This document shows positions 50,161 to 59,635 of a stretch of DNA of 64,000 nucleotides, one piece after another. The translations under genes were made by a program, and so were the position numbers. Within the stretch, counting starts at the first letter, position 1, and each line of letters starts with the position of its first letter. The notes beneath the pieces are model-generated. The model had not been told where the DNA came from. It saw only the letters and a list, made by a program, of their open reading frames with translations, and searched no databases. The stretch covers positions 127,639 to 191,638 of the forward strand of contig NZ_JAVJQE010000004.1 in assembly GCF_040218065.1 (NCBI RefSeq), written 5' to 3'. The DNA comes from Marivibrio sp040218065. GTDB lineage: Bacteria; Pseudomonadota; Alphaproteobacteria; UBA8366; Aestuariispiraceae.

Positions 50161-51423
50161 ATGAACAAGCGAAGCGGACTGATGACGGCGCTCGCCGTCG
50201 CCGCCGCGCTCGGCGCAGGCCCGGCAGTCGCCGCGGAGCCGGCCTCGGTCGTCGAAACCTACGCCGACATCGCGCACGCCAAGTACCAGGATTCGCTGGA
50301 GACCGCGCGCGCCCTCGGCGAGAAGGTGGACGCGCTTTTGGCCGAGCCGAACGCACTCACGCTGGCCGCGGCCCGCGAGGCCTGGCGCGCCGCCCGCGTT
50401 CCTTACCAGCAGACCGAGGTCTATCGCTTCGGCAACGTCATCGTCGACGAGTGGGAGGGCAAGGTGAACGCCTGGCCGCTCGACGAGGGGATGATCGACT
50501 ATGTGGCGCGCGACTTCTACGGCGACATGTCGGACGCCAACCGCTACTACACCGCCAACGTGATCGCCAATGAGCAGCTGCAGCTGAGCGGCCGGACGAT
50601 CGACGCCTCCGTCATCGACGCCAGCCTGCTGCAGGATGAACTGCATGAGGTCGACGGGATCGAGGCCAACGTCGCGACCGGCTATCACGCGATCGAGTTC
50701 CTGCTGTGGGGGCAGGATCTGAACGGCGTCGAGCCCGGCGCCGGCGCCCGTCCCGCCACCGACTTCGACCTGGAGAACTGCACCCACGGCCATTGCGATC
50801 GGCGCGGCGAATACCTCGAGGCGGCGACCGACCTGCTGATCTCCGACCTCGAATGGATCACCGCCCAGTGGGCCGAGGGCGGCGAAGCCCGGGCCGCTGT
50901 GGTCGACGATCCGGCCTCCGGCCTCGTGGCCATGCTGACCGGCATGGGCAGCCTCAGCTACGGCGAGCTGGCGGGCGAGCGCATGAAGCTCGGCCTCATG
51001 CTGCACGATCCGGAGGAGGAGCACGACTGCTTCTCGGACAACACACACTACTCGCACTATTACAACGCGGTCGGGATGCGGAACGTCTTTCACGGCCGGT
51101 ATGTCGGGCCGGACGGCGCCGTGACGGAAGGGCCGGGTCTTGCGGACCTTCTGCCGGAGGCGGAGCGGAACGCGCTCGCCGCCGCGCTCGACAATTCCGT
51201 CGCGCACATGCAGGTGCTGGTCGATGAGGCCATGGCGGGGCGTCCCTACGACGTGCTGCTGGCGCCCGGCAACGCCGACGGCAACGCCAAGATCGACGCC
51301 GCGGTGACCAGCCTGCTGACCCAGACCAAGGCGATCGAGCGGGCCGCCGCCGCGCTGCAGGTCGAAGGCGTCGGCATCGAGGGGTCGGACAGCCTCGACG
51401 ACCCGGCCGCCGTCATGCAGTGA
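50161..51423 (+). CDS. Imelysin family iron-regulated protein (IrpA-like)
   Basis: A 420-residue secreted protein. The signal peptide ends near AVAA-EPAS. The GxHxxE motif (GYHAIEFLLWGQD, about residue 175) is the putative metal site. Further blocks are CTHGHCDRRGEYLEAA, LSYGELAGERM and HDCFSDNTHYSHYYN, all characteristic of IrpA-type imelysins. The start at 50161 has CAGGAG; an earlier in-frame ATG at 50143 would run past it. It is the first gene after a Fur-like palindrome and is followed by a di-heme cytochrome. Such operons are iron-responsive and linked to iron uptake, but the mechanism is unsettled. Confidence 0.9.
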   Translation: MNKRSGLMTALAVAAALGAGPAVAAEPASVVETYADIAHAKYQDSLETARALGEKVDALLAEPNALTLAAAREAWRAARVPYQQTEVYRFGNVIVDEWEGKVNAWPLDEGMIDYVARDFYGDMSDANRYYTANVIANEQLQLSGRTIDASVIDASLLQDELHEVDGIEANVATGYHAIEFLLWGQDLNGVEPGAGARPATDFDLENCTHGHCDRRGEYLEAATDLLISDLEWITAQWAEGGEARAAVVDDPASGLVAMLTGMGSLSYGELAGERMKLGLMLHDPEEEHDCFSDNTHYSHYYNAVGMRNVFHGRYVGPDGAVTEGPGLADLLPEAERNALAAALDNSVAHMQVLVDEAMAGRPYDVLLAPGNADGNAKIDAAVTSLLTQTKAIERAAAALQVEGVGIEGSDSLDDPAAVMQ

Positions 51424-51518
51424 GTCTGCCGATCGGCGGGCGTACGCGACCTTGGGCCGCGGTCGCCCGCCGACTGAAGCGTTGATTGCGGCGGCCGGCG
51501 CGCGCTAGGGGACGCCTT

Positions 51519-53009
51519 ATGCTGATGAGATTGGTGAAGTTCTCTCCGTGGGCGATCGTCGCCGCGCTGGCTTTGAGTGCGGTCTGGCTTGTCCAGTATG
51601 TCGTCGCTGAGGCCGCCCAGCCTCTGCCGATAGCGGTTTTCGAGCCGGGCGAGGATCGTCCGGGCGGGGCGGCGACCAGCGACAAAGCGCTCGATCGGAA
51701 CGCTTTCTCGCATTCCAGCGCGAACATGCCGTTCGAGAGGGAGCTCGACTTCAAGATCGGCAACGGGTTCTTCAAGCGGATCTGGGGCTCCGCGCCGTCT
51801 TCGACGCAGGCGGCGGATGGGCTCGGACCGATCTTCAACGCAAAGGCCTGTCAGCGCTGCCATCTGAAGGACGGCCGCGGCCATCCGCCGGCCGGCAATT
51901 ATCCGGACGACACGGCCGTCAGCATGTTCCTTCGCCTCTCGATCCCGCCGCAGACCGAGGAGGATCGCCGGCTGCTCGCCGAAGGGCGCGTCAACGTCAT
52001 CAAGGAGCCGACATACGGCGGCCAGCTGCAGGACTTCTCGGTCGCCGGCGTCCCGGCCGAAGGGCGCATGCATATCGAGTATGAGGAGATCCCCGTCACC
52101 CTGGCCGACGGCGAGACGGTTTCTTTGCGCGCGCCGACCTACAGCGCGACCGACCTTGGCTACGGACCGATGGATGAGGACGTCATGCTCTCTCCGCGCA
52201 TCGCGCCGCAGATGATCGGCCTCGGCCTGCTCGAACTCATTCCGGAGGCGGCTATCCGCGCCCAGGCCGATCCGGACGACGCGGACGGGGACGGGATTTC
52301 CGGCCGGCCTAACGAAGTCTGGAGCCATAAGCACGAGCGTCTCGCGCTCGGCCGCTTCGGCTGGAAGGCGGGCGCGCCGTCGATCGACGAGCAGACCCAG
52401 AGCGCCTTCAACGGGGACATCGGCATCTCGGTCCCGCTGTTTCCCGACGCCTACGGCGACTGCACGGCGGCGCAGGACCCCTGCCGCGCCGCGCCGAGCG
52501 GCGCCACAGAGCGCTACGCGAACCTGGAAGCGCACGGACAGATCGTCGATCTGGTGCGGTTCTATTCCCAGAACCTCGCCGTCCCGGCGCGCCGCAATCC
52601 GAAGGACCCGCAGGTGTTGGCGGGCAAGAAGCTGTTTGCTGACGCCGGCTGCGCGGCCTGCCACACGCCGCGCTGGACGACCGCCGCCTCCGCGGAGAAT
52701 CCCTGGCTCGGCGAGCAGACGATCTGGCCCTACACCGATCTGCTGCTGCACGACATGGGCGAGGGGCTGGCCGACAACCGGCCCGAAGGCCGCGCCAACG
52801 GGCGGGAGTGGCGCACCGCCCCGCTCTGGGGGATCGGCCTGACGGAGGCGGTGAACGGCCACACCAACTTCCTGCATGACGGGCGGGCGCGCAGCCTGCT
52901 GGAGGCGATCCTGTGGCACGGCGGCGAGGCGGAGCCGTCGCGCGAGGCCGTCCGCGCGATGACGACAGAGGAGCGGGAGGCGTTGCTGGCCTTCTTGAAC
53001 TCGCTATGA
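51519..53009 (+). CDS. Di-heme cytochrome c peroxidase-like protein (DUF1111)
   Basis: A 496-residue periplasmic protein. An N-terminal membrane or signal segment (FSPWAIVAALALSAVWLVQYV) leads to two heme c sites: CQRCH and CAACH. The long central part has GNGFFKRIWG, IGLGLLELIP and DPDDADGDGISGRPNEV (calcium-loop-like Asp repeats). The end TAPLWGIGL and FLHDGRARSLLEAILWHGGEAE is typical of the DUF1111 'thiol oxidoreductase-like' family. It probably oxidises or reduces the metal handled by the imelysins. It overlaps the following gene by four bases. Confidence 0.9.
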   Translation: MLMRLVKFSPWAIVAALALSAVWLVQYVVAEAAQPLPIAVFEPGEDRPGGAATSDKALDRNAFSHSSANMPFERELDFKIGNGFFKRIWGSAPSSTQAADGLGPIFNAKACQRCHLKDGRGHPPAGNYPDDTAVSMFLRLSIPPQTEEDRRLLAEGRVNVIKEPTYGGQLQDFSVAGVPAEGRMHIEYEEIPVTLADGETVSLRAPTYSATDLGYGPMDEDVMLSPRIAPQMIGLGLLELIPEAAIRAQADPDDADGDGISGRPNEVWSHKHERLALGRFGWKAGAPSIDEQTQSAFNGDIGISVPLFPDAYGDCTAAQDPCRAAPSGATERYANLEAHGQIVDLVRFYSQNLAVPARRNPKDPQVLAGKKLFADAGCAACHTPRWTTAASAENPWLGEQTIWPYTDLLLHDMGEGLADNRPEGRANGREWRTAPLWGIGLTEAVNGHTNFLHDGRARSLLEAILWHGGEAEPSREAVRAMTTEEREALLAFLNSL

Positions 53010-54109
53010 GGCGTCGGGCGTTTCTGGCCGGCGCGCTGGCGCTGCCGGGGGCTTGGTCGCTGAGCCGCTTGGCGCGGGCGGAGACCGCGGCGAACCCGTC
53101 GTCCGATCTCGCCCTGCGCATCGCCCAGGCGGCGATCGATCGGGTGCTGATCCCGGACTATCAGGTCTTCGCTGAAACGGCCGCCGCCTTCGCCGAGACG
53201 GCCGACGCGCCGGGCGCCGCGCTCCATGATCTGCGCGCCGGCTATCACGCCGCGATGGACGCCTGGCAGGCGGTGCAGGCGGTCCGGATCGGGCCGATCG
53301 CGGAGGAGGAGCGGCATTTCCGCGTCCAGTTCTGGCCGGACAAGCGCAACCTGACCGCTCGGCATCTCGGCCGCTTCATCGCCGCCGCCGACGAGGAGGC
53401 GTTGGCGCCGGAGCGCTTCGCCGCCTATTCCATCGCGGTGCAGGGCTTCCCCGCCTTGGAGCGGCTGTTGTTCGAGGACGCCGACACGCTGTCGACCGCG
53501 GGGGAGGAAGCCGACTTCCGCCGCCGCCTGGTCGCCGCGATCGCCCGCAATCTGGCCGCGATCGGCGCGGCCGTCATGGAAGAGTGGCCCGCGCATCGCA
53601 CGGCCATGCTGAACCCCGGCCCGGACAATGCGGCCTACCGCGATGCGGGCGAGGTGCTGCGCGCGTTGCACGGCGCCCTCGCCGGCGGGCTGGAGGCTGC
53701 GATCCTGCTTAAGCTCAACCCCGTGCTGGGCGACCGGCCGGAGGCGATGCGCCCGCGGCTCGCTGAAAGCTGGCGGGCCGATCGGTCGCTGCGCAACCTG
53801 TCGATCAATCTTGCGGCCGCGCGGCGCCTGTTCTACGGCGCGGGGGCCGATCCGCACAGCATGGCGGCGGTCTTGCGCGCCGCGCGTCAATCGGACGCGG
53901 CCGATCGCATCCAACGCGGGTTGCGCGACGCGGAAGCGCGGGCCGCGCGGATCGGCCCCGCCTTCGCCGATGCGCTGGCGCAGGAGGGCGGCTATGTCGA
54001 TCTGGTGCTGCTGCGCGATCAGATCGCCTCCGCCCGCGGGGCGGTGGAGGGCGATCTCGCCGCCGCTTTGGGACTGACGATGGGGTTCAATGCGCTCGAC
54101 GGGGATTGA
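53006..54109 (+). CDS. Imelysin family protein 2
   Basis: A 367-residue secreted protein with a short leader (MRRRAFLAGALALPGAWSLSRLARA). It has the divergent imelysin motif GFPALERLLFED, replacing the His of GxHxxE by Pro, and a helical bundle pattern (AGYHAAMDAWQAVQAVRIGP; GYVDLVLLRDQI). The absence of the usual His suggests a non-equivalent partner of the first imelysin. It overlaps the genes before and after. Confidence 0.87.
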   Translation: MRRRAFLAGALALPGAWSLSRLARAETAANPSSDLALRIAQAAIDRVLIPDYQVFAETAAAFAETADAPGAALHDLRAGYHAAMDAWQAVQAVRIGPIAEEERHFRVQFWPDKRNLTARHLGRFIAAADEEALAPERFAAYSIAVQGFPALERLLFEDADTLSTAGEEADFRRRLVAAIARNLAAIGAAVMEEWPAHRTAMLNPGPDNAAYRDAGEVLRALHGALAGGLEAAILLKLNPVLGDRPEAMRPRLAESWRADRSLRNLSINLAAARRLFYGAGADPHSMAAVLRAARQSDAADRIQRGLRDAEARAARIGPAFADALAQEGGYVDLVLLRDQIASARGAVEGDLAAALGLTMGFNALDGD

Positions 54110-55241
54110 TCGCCGGGCCCTGCTTCGCGGGCTGGCGGGGGCCGGGCTCGGCCTCAGCCTGGGCGCGCCGGCTTTCGCGGCGCCCGGCGACGGGCGGGCG
54201 CCAGGCCTTGTGATCGGCTGCGCGCGCGGCGCCGACGGTCGCGACCGGGCGGTGATCCTGGACGGGGCCGGGCGTCTGACGCTCGACCACATTCTGCCGG
54301 GACGGGGGCATGGGCCGGCGCTGTCGGCGGATGGGCGGCTCGCGGCCGTGCCGGCGCGCCGGCCGGGGCGGTTCATCGCGCTCTTCGATCTCGGCGCCCC
54401 GCGCTTCCTCGGCCTGCTGGAAAGCCCGCCGGACCGGCATTTTCAAGGTCACGCCGTCTTCACGGCGGATGCGCGGACGCTGGTCGCGACCGAAAACGAT
54501 TTCGAGGCCGGGCGCGGCGTGCTGGGTCTGTGGGACGTGGCTGGCCGCCGCCGCATCGCCGAACGCGACTGCGACGGCGCCGGGCCGCATCAGCTGCTCC
54601 TCGACCCCGGGGGCGGGAGCGTCACGGTCGCGAACGGCGGCATTCTCACCCACCCCGATCACGGCCGCGCGAAGCTGAACCTCGCGACCATGCGGCCCAA
54701 TCTGCGGCGCATCAGGTTGTCGGACGGACGGGTGCTGGCCGGCGCCGCGCTCGACCCAACCCTGCACAAGGTCAGCCTGCGCCATATGGACGCCGCGCCG
54801 GATGGAACCGTCATCGTCGGCGGCCAGGACGAGGGGAGGCCGGGCGGCGACGCCCCGCTCGCCGCCGTCTGGCCCGCCGGGGGCGGGGCCTTGTCCGTGG
54901 CGCCGCTCGGGCCGGCGGACACGCGGCGCCTGAAGCGGTATGTCGGCAGCGTCGCCGTCGACCGACGCGGCCGCTTCGCCGCCCTCGCCAGTCCGCGCGG
55001 CGGGGTGGTGGTCGGTTTGGATCTGGCGCGCGGGACAGCCGTGGGCGCCGTCGCGGCGGCCGACATCTGCGGCCTCGCCCGTGACGAGACGCGCGACGGC
55101 GGCTTCTTCGCCAGCAGCGGGACCGGGCGGCTCTATGCGCTGGATGTCGACGCAACGGGGCCGCGCCTGCGCAACCTGGCCGCTCCGCGCGCCGAAAGCG
55201 CTATGTGGGACAATCACCTGGCCGCCGGCCCGCGCGTTTGA
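54090..55241 (+). CDS. DUF1513 family beta-propeller protein
   Basis: A 383-residue protein with a twin-arginine leader (DRRALLRGLAGAGLGLSLGAPAFA). The repeated blades are visible: HGPALSADGRLAAVPARRPGRF, HFQGHAVFTADARTLVATENDF, GAGPHQLLLDPGGGSVTVANGGILTHPD and KLNLATMRPNLRRI. This is the usual last gene of imelysin/DUF1111 operons. It overlaps the second imelysin by 20 bases. Twin-arginine export suggests folding with a cofactor in the cytoplasm. Confidence 0.9.
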   Translation: MRSTGIDRRALLRGLAGAGLGLSLGAPAFAAPGDGRAPGLVIGCARGADGRDRAVILDGAGRLTLDHILPGRGHGPALSADGRLAAVPARRPGRFIALFDLGAPRFLGLLESPPDRHFQGHAVFTADARTLVATENDFEAGRGVLGLWDVAGRRRIAERDCDGAGPHQLLLDPGGGSVTVANGGILTHPDHGRAKLNLATMRPNLRRIRLSDGRVLAGAALDPTLHKVSLRHMDAAPDGTVIVGGQDEGRPGGDAPLAAVWPAGGGALSVAPLGPADTRRLKRYVGSVAVDRRGRFAALASPRGGVVVGLDLARGTAVGAVAAADICGLARDETRDGGFFASSGTGRLYALDVDATGPRLRNLAAPRAESAMWDNHLAAGPRV

Positions 55242-55470
55242 TCCATGGTCGACCTCGCCCGTTGCGCGCCCTTAGAAACTACGGCGCCGACGCCCCGCCG
55301 TCTCTCCACACATTCGGAAGAGCGCTCCCCCTACAATTGGCGACTTCCGATCGTGGCTATTCCCTGCCGATGGTCGGCAGGGCTGCATGCGTCCGTTTCT
55401 GGGCCAAGAAGCGCCTTTCGCGTGAGACGGGGTCGGGCGCGTGCGCCCCGCCCGACCCCTGATAAGGTGC

Positions 55471-55818
55471 TCAGAATTGGAATTCGTTCGCCAGGCGGCG
55501 GTTCTCCTCTCGCAGGGCTTCTAGGTACTCAGCGGCGGTCATGACCGCGTCATCCGCCAAGTCGAGAATCCAATTGATCCCGGCGCTCTCGAAGTCCGTC
55601 ATGTAGAGTTCAAAGAACGCCACGCCCACGCCCAAGTCGATCTCCTCGCCGCGATGCATTAGGACAAAGGTAACGGCGGGGATCGTCAGATCGAAACGGG
55701 CTTCGATCTTGTTGCCCTCGAGTAGCGTGGAGAGCGCCTCAGAGCCGGTCCGCTCCTCGACCAGACTCGCTACGGTCATGGCGAAACGTGCGATCAGGCA
55801 GAAAATCGTCAACGTCAT
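55471..55818 (-). CDS. Hypothetical protein
   Basis: A 115-residue protein with no recognised family. It has an apolar N terminus (LTIFCLIARFAMTVASLV), a beta-rich middle (IEARFDLTIPAVTFVLMHRGEEIDLGVGVAFFEL) and a helical end (TAAEYLEALREENRRLANEFQF). AAAGGA precedes the ATG. Amino acid composition looks protein-like. It lies at the edge of the mobile-element region, 183 bases from the relaxase gene. Confidence 0.5.
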   Translation of the reverse strand: MTLTIFCLIARFAMTVASLVEERTGSEALSTLLEGNKIEARFDLTIPAVTFVLMHRGEEIDLGVGVAFFELYMTDFESAGINWILDLADDAVMTAAEYLEALREENRRLANEFQF

Positions 55819-56001
55819 TTCGTGGTCCTTTCAGGAGGTGCTTGGGGATGAACGCCGCCCAGATCGAACCGCGTTCAAAGAAGACGCGGGTCGTTCTGGG
55901 CGTCGAACCATCGCCTTCGCTGCCGCTCGCCTCTTGATCGACAACCCCAGGTGGCGTCTTCAGTGCCCCCCCGCGTCACTGCGCCCAAATCCCTTGGGCG
56001 A

Positions 56002-58044
56002 TTACCGCTCGATAGAGCGAGCGCGGCCTCGTCCCCGCGCGTCATGCGTCAAGTGGCCTGAGGGAAGGCCGCCTTGCATCCGCATTCGCACGAAGTCGAT
56101 GAAGCGGTTCCCGAGGCCCGTATCGTAGAGTTCGCGGTCGATTCTGACGCGCGAGGGATTCTCGGGGTCCATGCCTCGCATCAGTGCGTAGCGCCGGAGC
56201 GCGCGATAGGCGCGATCGTGGGTTCGCCCACGGAACGGGTCGTTCTCGGCCTCGCGTCGGGCGTGCTGCAGCATCGCCGCCAGTTCCATGTTCGAGCACG
56301 CGCGGAAAATCGGATCGTCAATCCAGCGGCGCTCCTCACGCCCATTGATCAAGACGAGGATCTCATTCCGTTTTGGTTCTTTGATCGGCGAAGGTTCGAC
56401 ATCCGAGCTGTCGAAACCGCTCTGGCTTCGGCGCATCTCACGCGCGACCGCACACTCGAAGTCAGTTCCGCCGGCGGCCAGCCCCTGCGCGTCGGACTGC
56501 GCGCGGGGCGACGGTTTGTTGATTTCAGCCGGCGGCGGATGATCGGCTGTTGATTGCAGTTCGTTGTCGGTCGAACGAGTTCTGCGAACGACTTCGAGGA
56601 GCGTGAGGGAAAGGTCGGCGTGCCGGCGCACCTCTCGAGGGGCGTCGGATGCGCGCACGCGCGCTTCTGTTTGCGCCGACTTCCTGAGACACGCATTGAG
56701 CAGGTCTTCAGGCCAGGGCTCCTCCGAGCCGGCTTCCGCCGTCGCGACAGCCTTTTCGAATGCAGGCCACGGCGCCGGTCGCGCTGCTCGTCCATGCGTC
56801 TCGAGATAGAGCTGCGCGGCCTTCGAGACGGCTTTTGCCGCGCGCTCTGCGGGACCTGGAGCACTGGCGCTCAGGAAAAGACCGCTTCCAAGAACGATAA
56901 CGCGCGAGTCGTTCGCGAGCCGCTCAACGACCGTCCGCATGTCGCCAGCGAAGCCGGCCGCGGCCGCGAGAGCGGAGAGGCTGTGGAGATCGACCGCTCC
57001 GTCGCACCGCTCGACAATCTCGGCAAACGCACGCGGGTCCACGGCACGTTCACTGCCGATTGTAGTCCGCCTCTTCGTGCGTCGTCGCATGATATCGAGT
57101 GGGGGCATGACGCTGACCGCAAGCCCGTGGTCATCGTAGTACCTTTCCTGGTGAACGCGCCAGGCGCGGAAAAGAACTGGCTCTTCCCCGAGCGTGTTGA
57201 TGCCCCGCCAGTGCCGTACGCCATTCTCGAACTTCTTGCGTCTAGTGCTCGCGAAAGGCGGGTCCAGCTGACGCAACTCGGTCTTCCGCCCGATCTTGTC
57301 GCCGCGGATCGGCTGCAGGGTTCTCAGTATGTGCGCGTGCGGGCCATACGGGACGATGAATTCCGCGTCATTTTCCACGAACCGAAGCGCGTGCGGGCCG
57401 GTGGTTGGCGGAGTCTGCGGGAGGGCGTCTCGCGAAGGAATGGCGTAGATTGGTGGGTTGAACCGGCGCATATAGCTGTGCGTCCATGTGGCCTGGCCGC
57501 GCTTGTCCGCGCGCTCGATCTTCGAGCGCGGGATCGGATCGCGGTAGCGATGGACCGCGAGTTCTACGGCGGCGCCGTGAGCGACGAACTGCGCGCGGGC
57601 GAATGAGAGCGCGAGCTCAATCTGCTGGGCCTCAGTCATCGCAGCGCAGACGGGCAGGTCGGCGATCAGCGTTTCGGCGGTGCGGCTTCGCTTCTTGAAG
57701 CGGATTTTCCCGCTACGCCGATCACGGGTGACGTTCGTGGCCTCTATCTCGTTCCACAGCGTTTCCGCGTCCGTGAATCGCTCCGAGGCTCCCTCGGGCA
57801 ATAGGACGGTGTGATAAGCGAGGTCCGCTTTGTGTCCAAGGTAGTTCTTCGTCGGCGCCGGATCGCCGGGCCACGAGCGCACACGATGCGATCGTGCGAT
57901 GTAAGCCGAGGAGCGCAGAACCGATTCCTGATCGGTCGCGTGGATGACTCCGGCCTCGACGAAAGCGGACGCCTCGAACGGATATCGGACGCGCCCGTTG
58001 AGGATGAAGGAGCTTAGGTCGTGAGTTGCGATCGTGCTGCTCAT
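56002..58044 (-). CDS. MobA/MobL family relaxase-like protein
   Basis: A 680-residue protein. Residues 20-270 show the MobA/MobL pattern: SSAYIARSHRVRSW, TKNYLGHKADLAYHTVLLPEGA, ETLWNEIEATNVTRD, then IADLPVCAAMTEAQQIELALSFARAQFVAHGAAVELAVHRYRDP and GPHAHILRTLQPIRGDKIGRKTELRQLD with the HxH of the nicking site. The C-terminal 350 residues are helical and hydrophilic with no recognised helicase motif, but hold repeated Ser/Arg/Glu-rich linkers. It would nick oriT for mobilisation. The repeats at 58163-58281 lie just upstream. Confidence 0.7.
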   Translation of the reverse strand: MSSTIATHDLSSFILNGRVRYPFEASAFVEAGVIHATDQESVLRSSAYIARSHRVRSWPGDPAPTKNYLGHKADLAYHTVLLPEGASERFTDAETLWNEIEATNVTRDRRSGKIRFKKRSRTAETLIADLPVCAAMTEAQQIELALSFARAQFVAHGAAVELAVHRYRDPIPRSKIERADKRGQATWTHSYMRRFNPPIYAIPSRDALPQTPPTTGPHALRFVENDAEFIVPYGPHAHILRTLQPIRGDKIGRKTELRQLDPPFASTRRKKFENGVRHWRGINTLGEEPVLFRAWRVHQERYYDDHGLAVSVMPPLDIMRRRTKRRTTIGSERAVDPRAFAEIVERCDGAVDLHSLSALAAAAGFAGDMRTVVERLANDSRVIVLGSGLFLSASAPGPAERAAKAVSKAAQLYLETHGRAARPAPWPAFEKAVATAEAGSEEPWPEDLLNACLRKSAQTEARVRASDAPREVRRHADLSLTLLEVVRRTRSTDNELQSTADHPPPAEINKPSPRAQSDAQGLAAGGTDFECAVAREMRRSQSGFDSSDVEPSPIKEPKRNEILVLINGREERRWIDDPIFRACSNMELAAMLQHARREAENDPFRGRTHDRAYRALRRYALMRGMDPENPSRVRIDRELYDTGLGNRFIDFVRMRMQGGLPSGHLTHDARGRGRARSIER

Positions 58045-58162
58045 AGCGGAGCAGCTACGTCCGGCTCGCCGTCCTCGCAACCGCGGCTCCGAATATTCCG
58101 GTGCGTGCAGAATGTGTATCGTGCGGTGACGGCTTTGGCGGTGACGCTGGAGCCGTTGGCCC

Positions 58163-58281
58163 GGTCGTTGACGACCGGGAGTGGTTGGTCGTCGACGACC
58201 GAATTGGAACGGTCGTCGATGACTGGTTCGGCCGCTTTCGACGGTAGTCGATGACCGGCTCGACGACGGTAGTCGACGACC
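58163..58281. repeat. Five 14-base palindromic repeats (GGTCGTCGACGACC type)
   Basis: Copies begin at 58163, 58187, 58211, 58243 and 58268. Sequences are GGTCGTTGACGACC, GGTCGTCGACGACC, GGTCGTCGATGACT, GGTAGTCGATGACC and GGTAGTCGACGACC. Start-to-start distances are 24, 24, 32 and 25. They lie in a 390-base gap between the divergent relaxase and 58435 genes. Iterons, a partition site or a multimeric operator are the main possibilities; oriT is also possible. Confidence 0.85.
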
Positions 58282-58434
58282 CTGGTCAGTAGATCAGCTG
58301 CTGCGTCCTCCCTTCGTGCCCCTCTCGCTGCGGTTAAAGCAGGATTAAGCCTTCTGTCGGCGCGACTTCGGTTCTCGTAATCGGCGCCTATCTCACCGCG
58401 TGTCCATCGCAGATGCTCAGGTGAGGGGAGACCC

Positions 58435-58950
58435 ATGGCGAAGAAACACCGAAACTACCAGGAGCGCCTCACGGCGCTTGGCGACAAGAAGATTGGCGTG
58501 AACGTCCCGCATACGGTGGAGAGGCCCTTGAAGGAGGTCCTGCGCGAGCTCGTCGACGCCATTCGTTCAGAGCGGTTGTCGCTGGACGCGGCGCCTGAAG
58601 CGCTGGTCGCTGCACTGCAGCGGCGGCTGGCGCTAGCGCCTCCGGCCCCGCCCGAAGCCTTCGCAGAGGAGGGCATGTCGGAGAGGGTCTCCGGTGCAGC
58701 GGAGATCGCCCCGACGAAGTTGGTGCGTTTCAAGTATCCGCCGAAGGGACCGGCGGGGGCGGAGTGGGATCGGCGGAAGCGCCAGTTCGAACTCAAGCAT
58801 TATCGGTATATGGGGCGGGACTTCTACTGGGCCCTTGAAGGGCTGGCGCGCTCGGATCAGGACACGCTCCTCGAGGCGGCGCACGCGACCGGCCTTGTCG
58901 ACGATGTCGTCACCCTTGATGGGACTCGGGCGGCCATTCCCGCGCGATAG
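58435..58950 (+). CDS. Hypothetical mobile-element protein
   Basis: A 171-residue hydrophilic protein of no recognised family. The N terminus (AKKHRNYQERLTALGDKKIGVNVP) is basic; the middle has SLDAAPEALVAALQRRLAL; the C terminus has FKYPPKGPAGAEWDRRKRQFELKHYRY and a helical end. It is divergent from the relaxase, and the GGGGAG start site follows the palindromic repeats. It may be a relaxosome or replication accessory protein. Confidence 0.6.
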   Translation: MAKKHRNYQERLTALGDKKIGVNVPHTVERPLKEVLRELVDAIRSERLSLDAAPEALVAALQRRLALAPPAPPEAFAEEGMSERVSGAAEIAPTKLVRFKYPPKGPAGAEWDRRKRQFELKHYRYMGRDFYWALEGLARSDQDTLLEAAHATGLVDDVVTLDGTRAAIPAR

Positions 58951-58987
58951 CGCGAGAGAGGCCGGTCAGCGCTGCGGATAGAAACCC

Positions 58988-59563
58988 TCACAGTTCGTCG
59001 ATGAGCCGGGTCAACGTGGCGATGCTTTCCGCCGCCGAAGTGTGGTGCACGCCGAGCCCTCCTGCTTCATGCCACTTGGCGATGTTTGTGGGCCGATCGT
59101 CTACGAGGATCGCGACCCCCGGCCTGCGCGCCACGTAGAGTGCCTTCGCCCCCGAGTCGACACAGGCGAAGCGCTCATCTGGAAAAGACGCGTCGAGATG
59201 TGTCCGCACCCAGGCGAGCTTCTGCTGGGCGATCGCCATGACCGCCGGGTGATCGGCGCCGCGATCAGCGTTGATCGGGGCTGTGAGAATCCAGGGCTCG
59301 AAGGGCTGAACGGCGCGCCATAGCTCTTCGGCGTCTTCCATTGGCGGCAACCCAAGGAAAAAGGTCCCAGCGCGCTCGATCGCATCGTAGAGATCGGTCT
59401 TCATCGCGCGCAGCTCTGGCGTCAGCTCCGCACGCTTTTTGTTGAGCCGCCCGTCCGCCGGGAATCCCAGCGCGGCGACGCCAGCGTCGAAATCCGCCAG
59501 GACCCCGTCGAGGTCAAGATAAAGGGTCACGCTTTGCGCAGAGGAGGGGCATGGAAGGGCCAT
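58988..59563 (-). CDS. HAD-superfamily 5'-nucleotidase-like hydrolase
   Basis: A 191-residue HAD phosphatase. Motif I is YLDLDGVLADFD with both aspartates. A C1-type cap with LPPMEDAEELWRAV follows, then ILTAPINA (motif II Thr region) and VDDRPTNIAKW (motif III/IV Asp pair). This matches cytosolic 5'(3')-deoxyribonucleotidase-like proteins. Located in a mobile-element block, so its substrate may be nucleotides of an invading or replicating element; that is speculation. Confidence 0.75.
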   Translation of the reverse strand: MALPCPSSAQSVTLYLDLDGVLADFDAGVAALGFPADGRLNKKRAELTPELRAMKTDLYDAIERAGTFFLGLPPMEDAEELWRAVQPFEPWILTAPINADRGADHPAVMAIAQQKLAWVRTHLDASFPDERFACVDSGAKALYVARRPGVAILVDDRPTNIAKWHEAGGLGVHHTSAAESIATLTRLIDEL

Positions 59564-59635
59564 CGGTTGTCCTTCTCCAAATTATAATGCGATGGACTAG
59601 GGCGGCCCCGCCGCGCTCACGACGGGACCGTGATA

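Noticed and set aside
58163..58281. CRISPR array
   Set aside because: Units are 14-base palindromes with 10-18-base gaps and no spacer-length uniformity; no cas genes are present.
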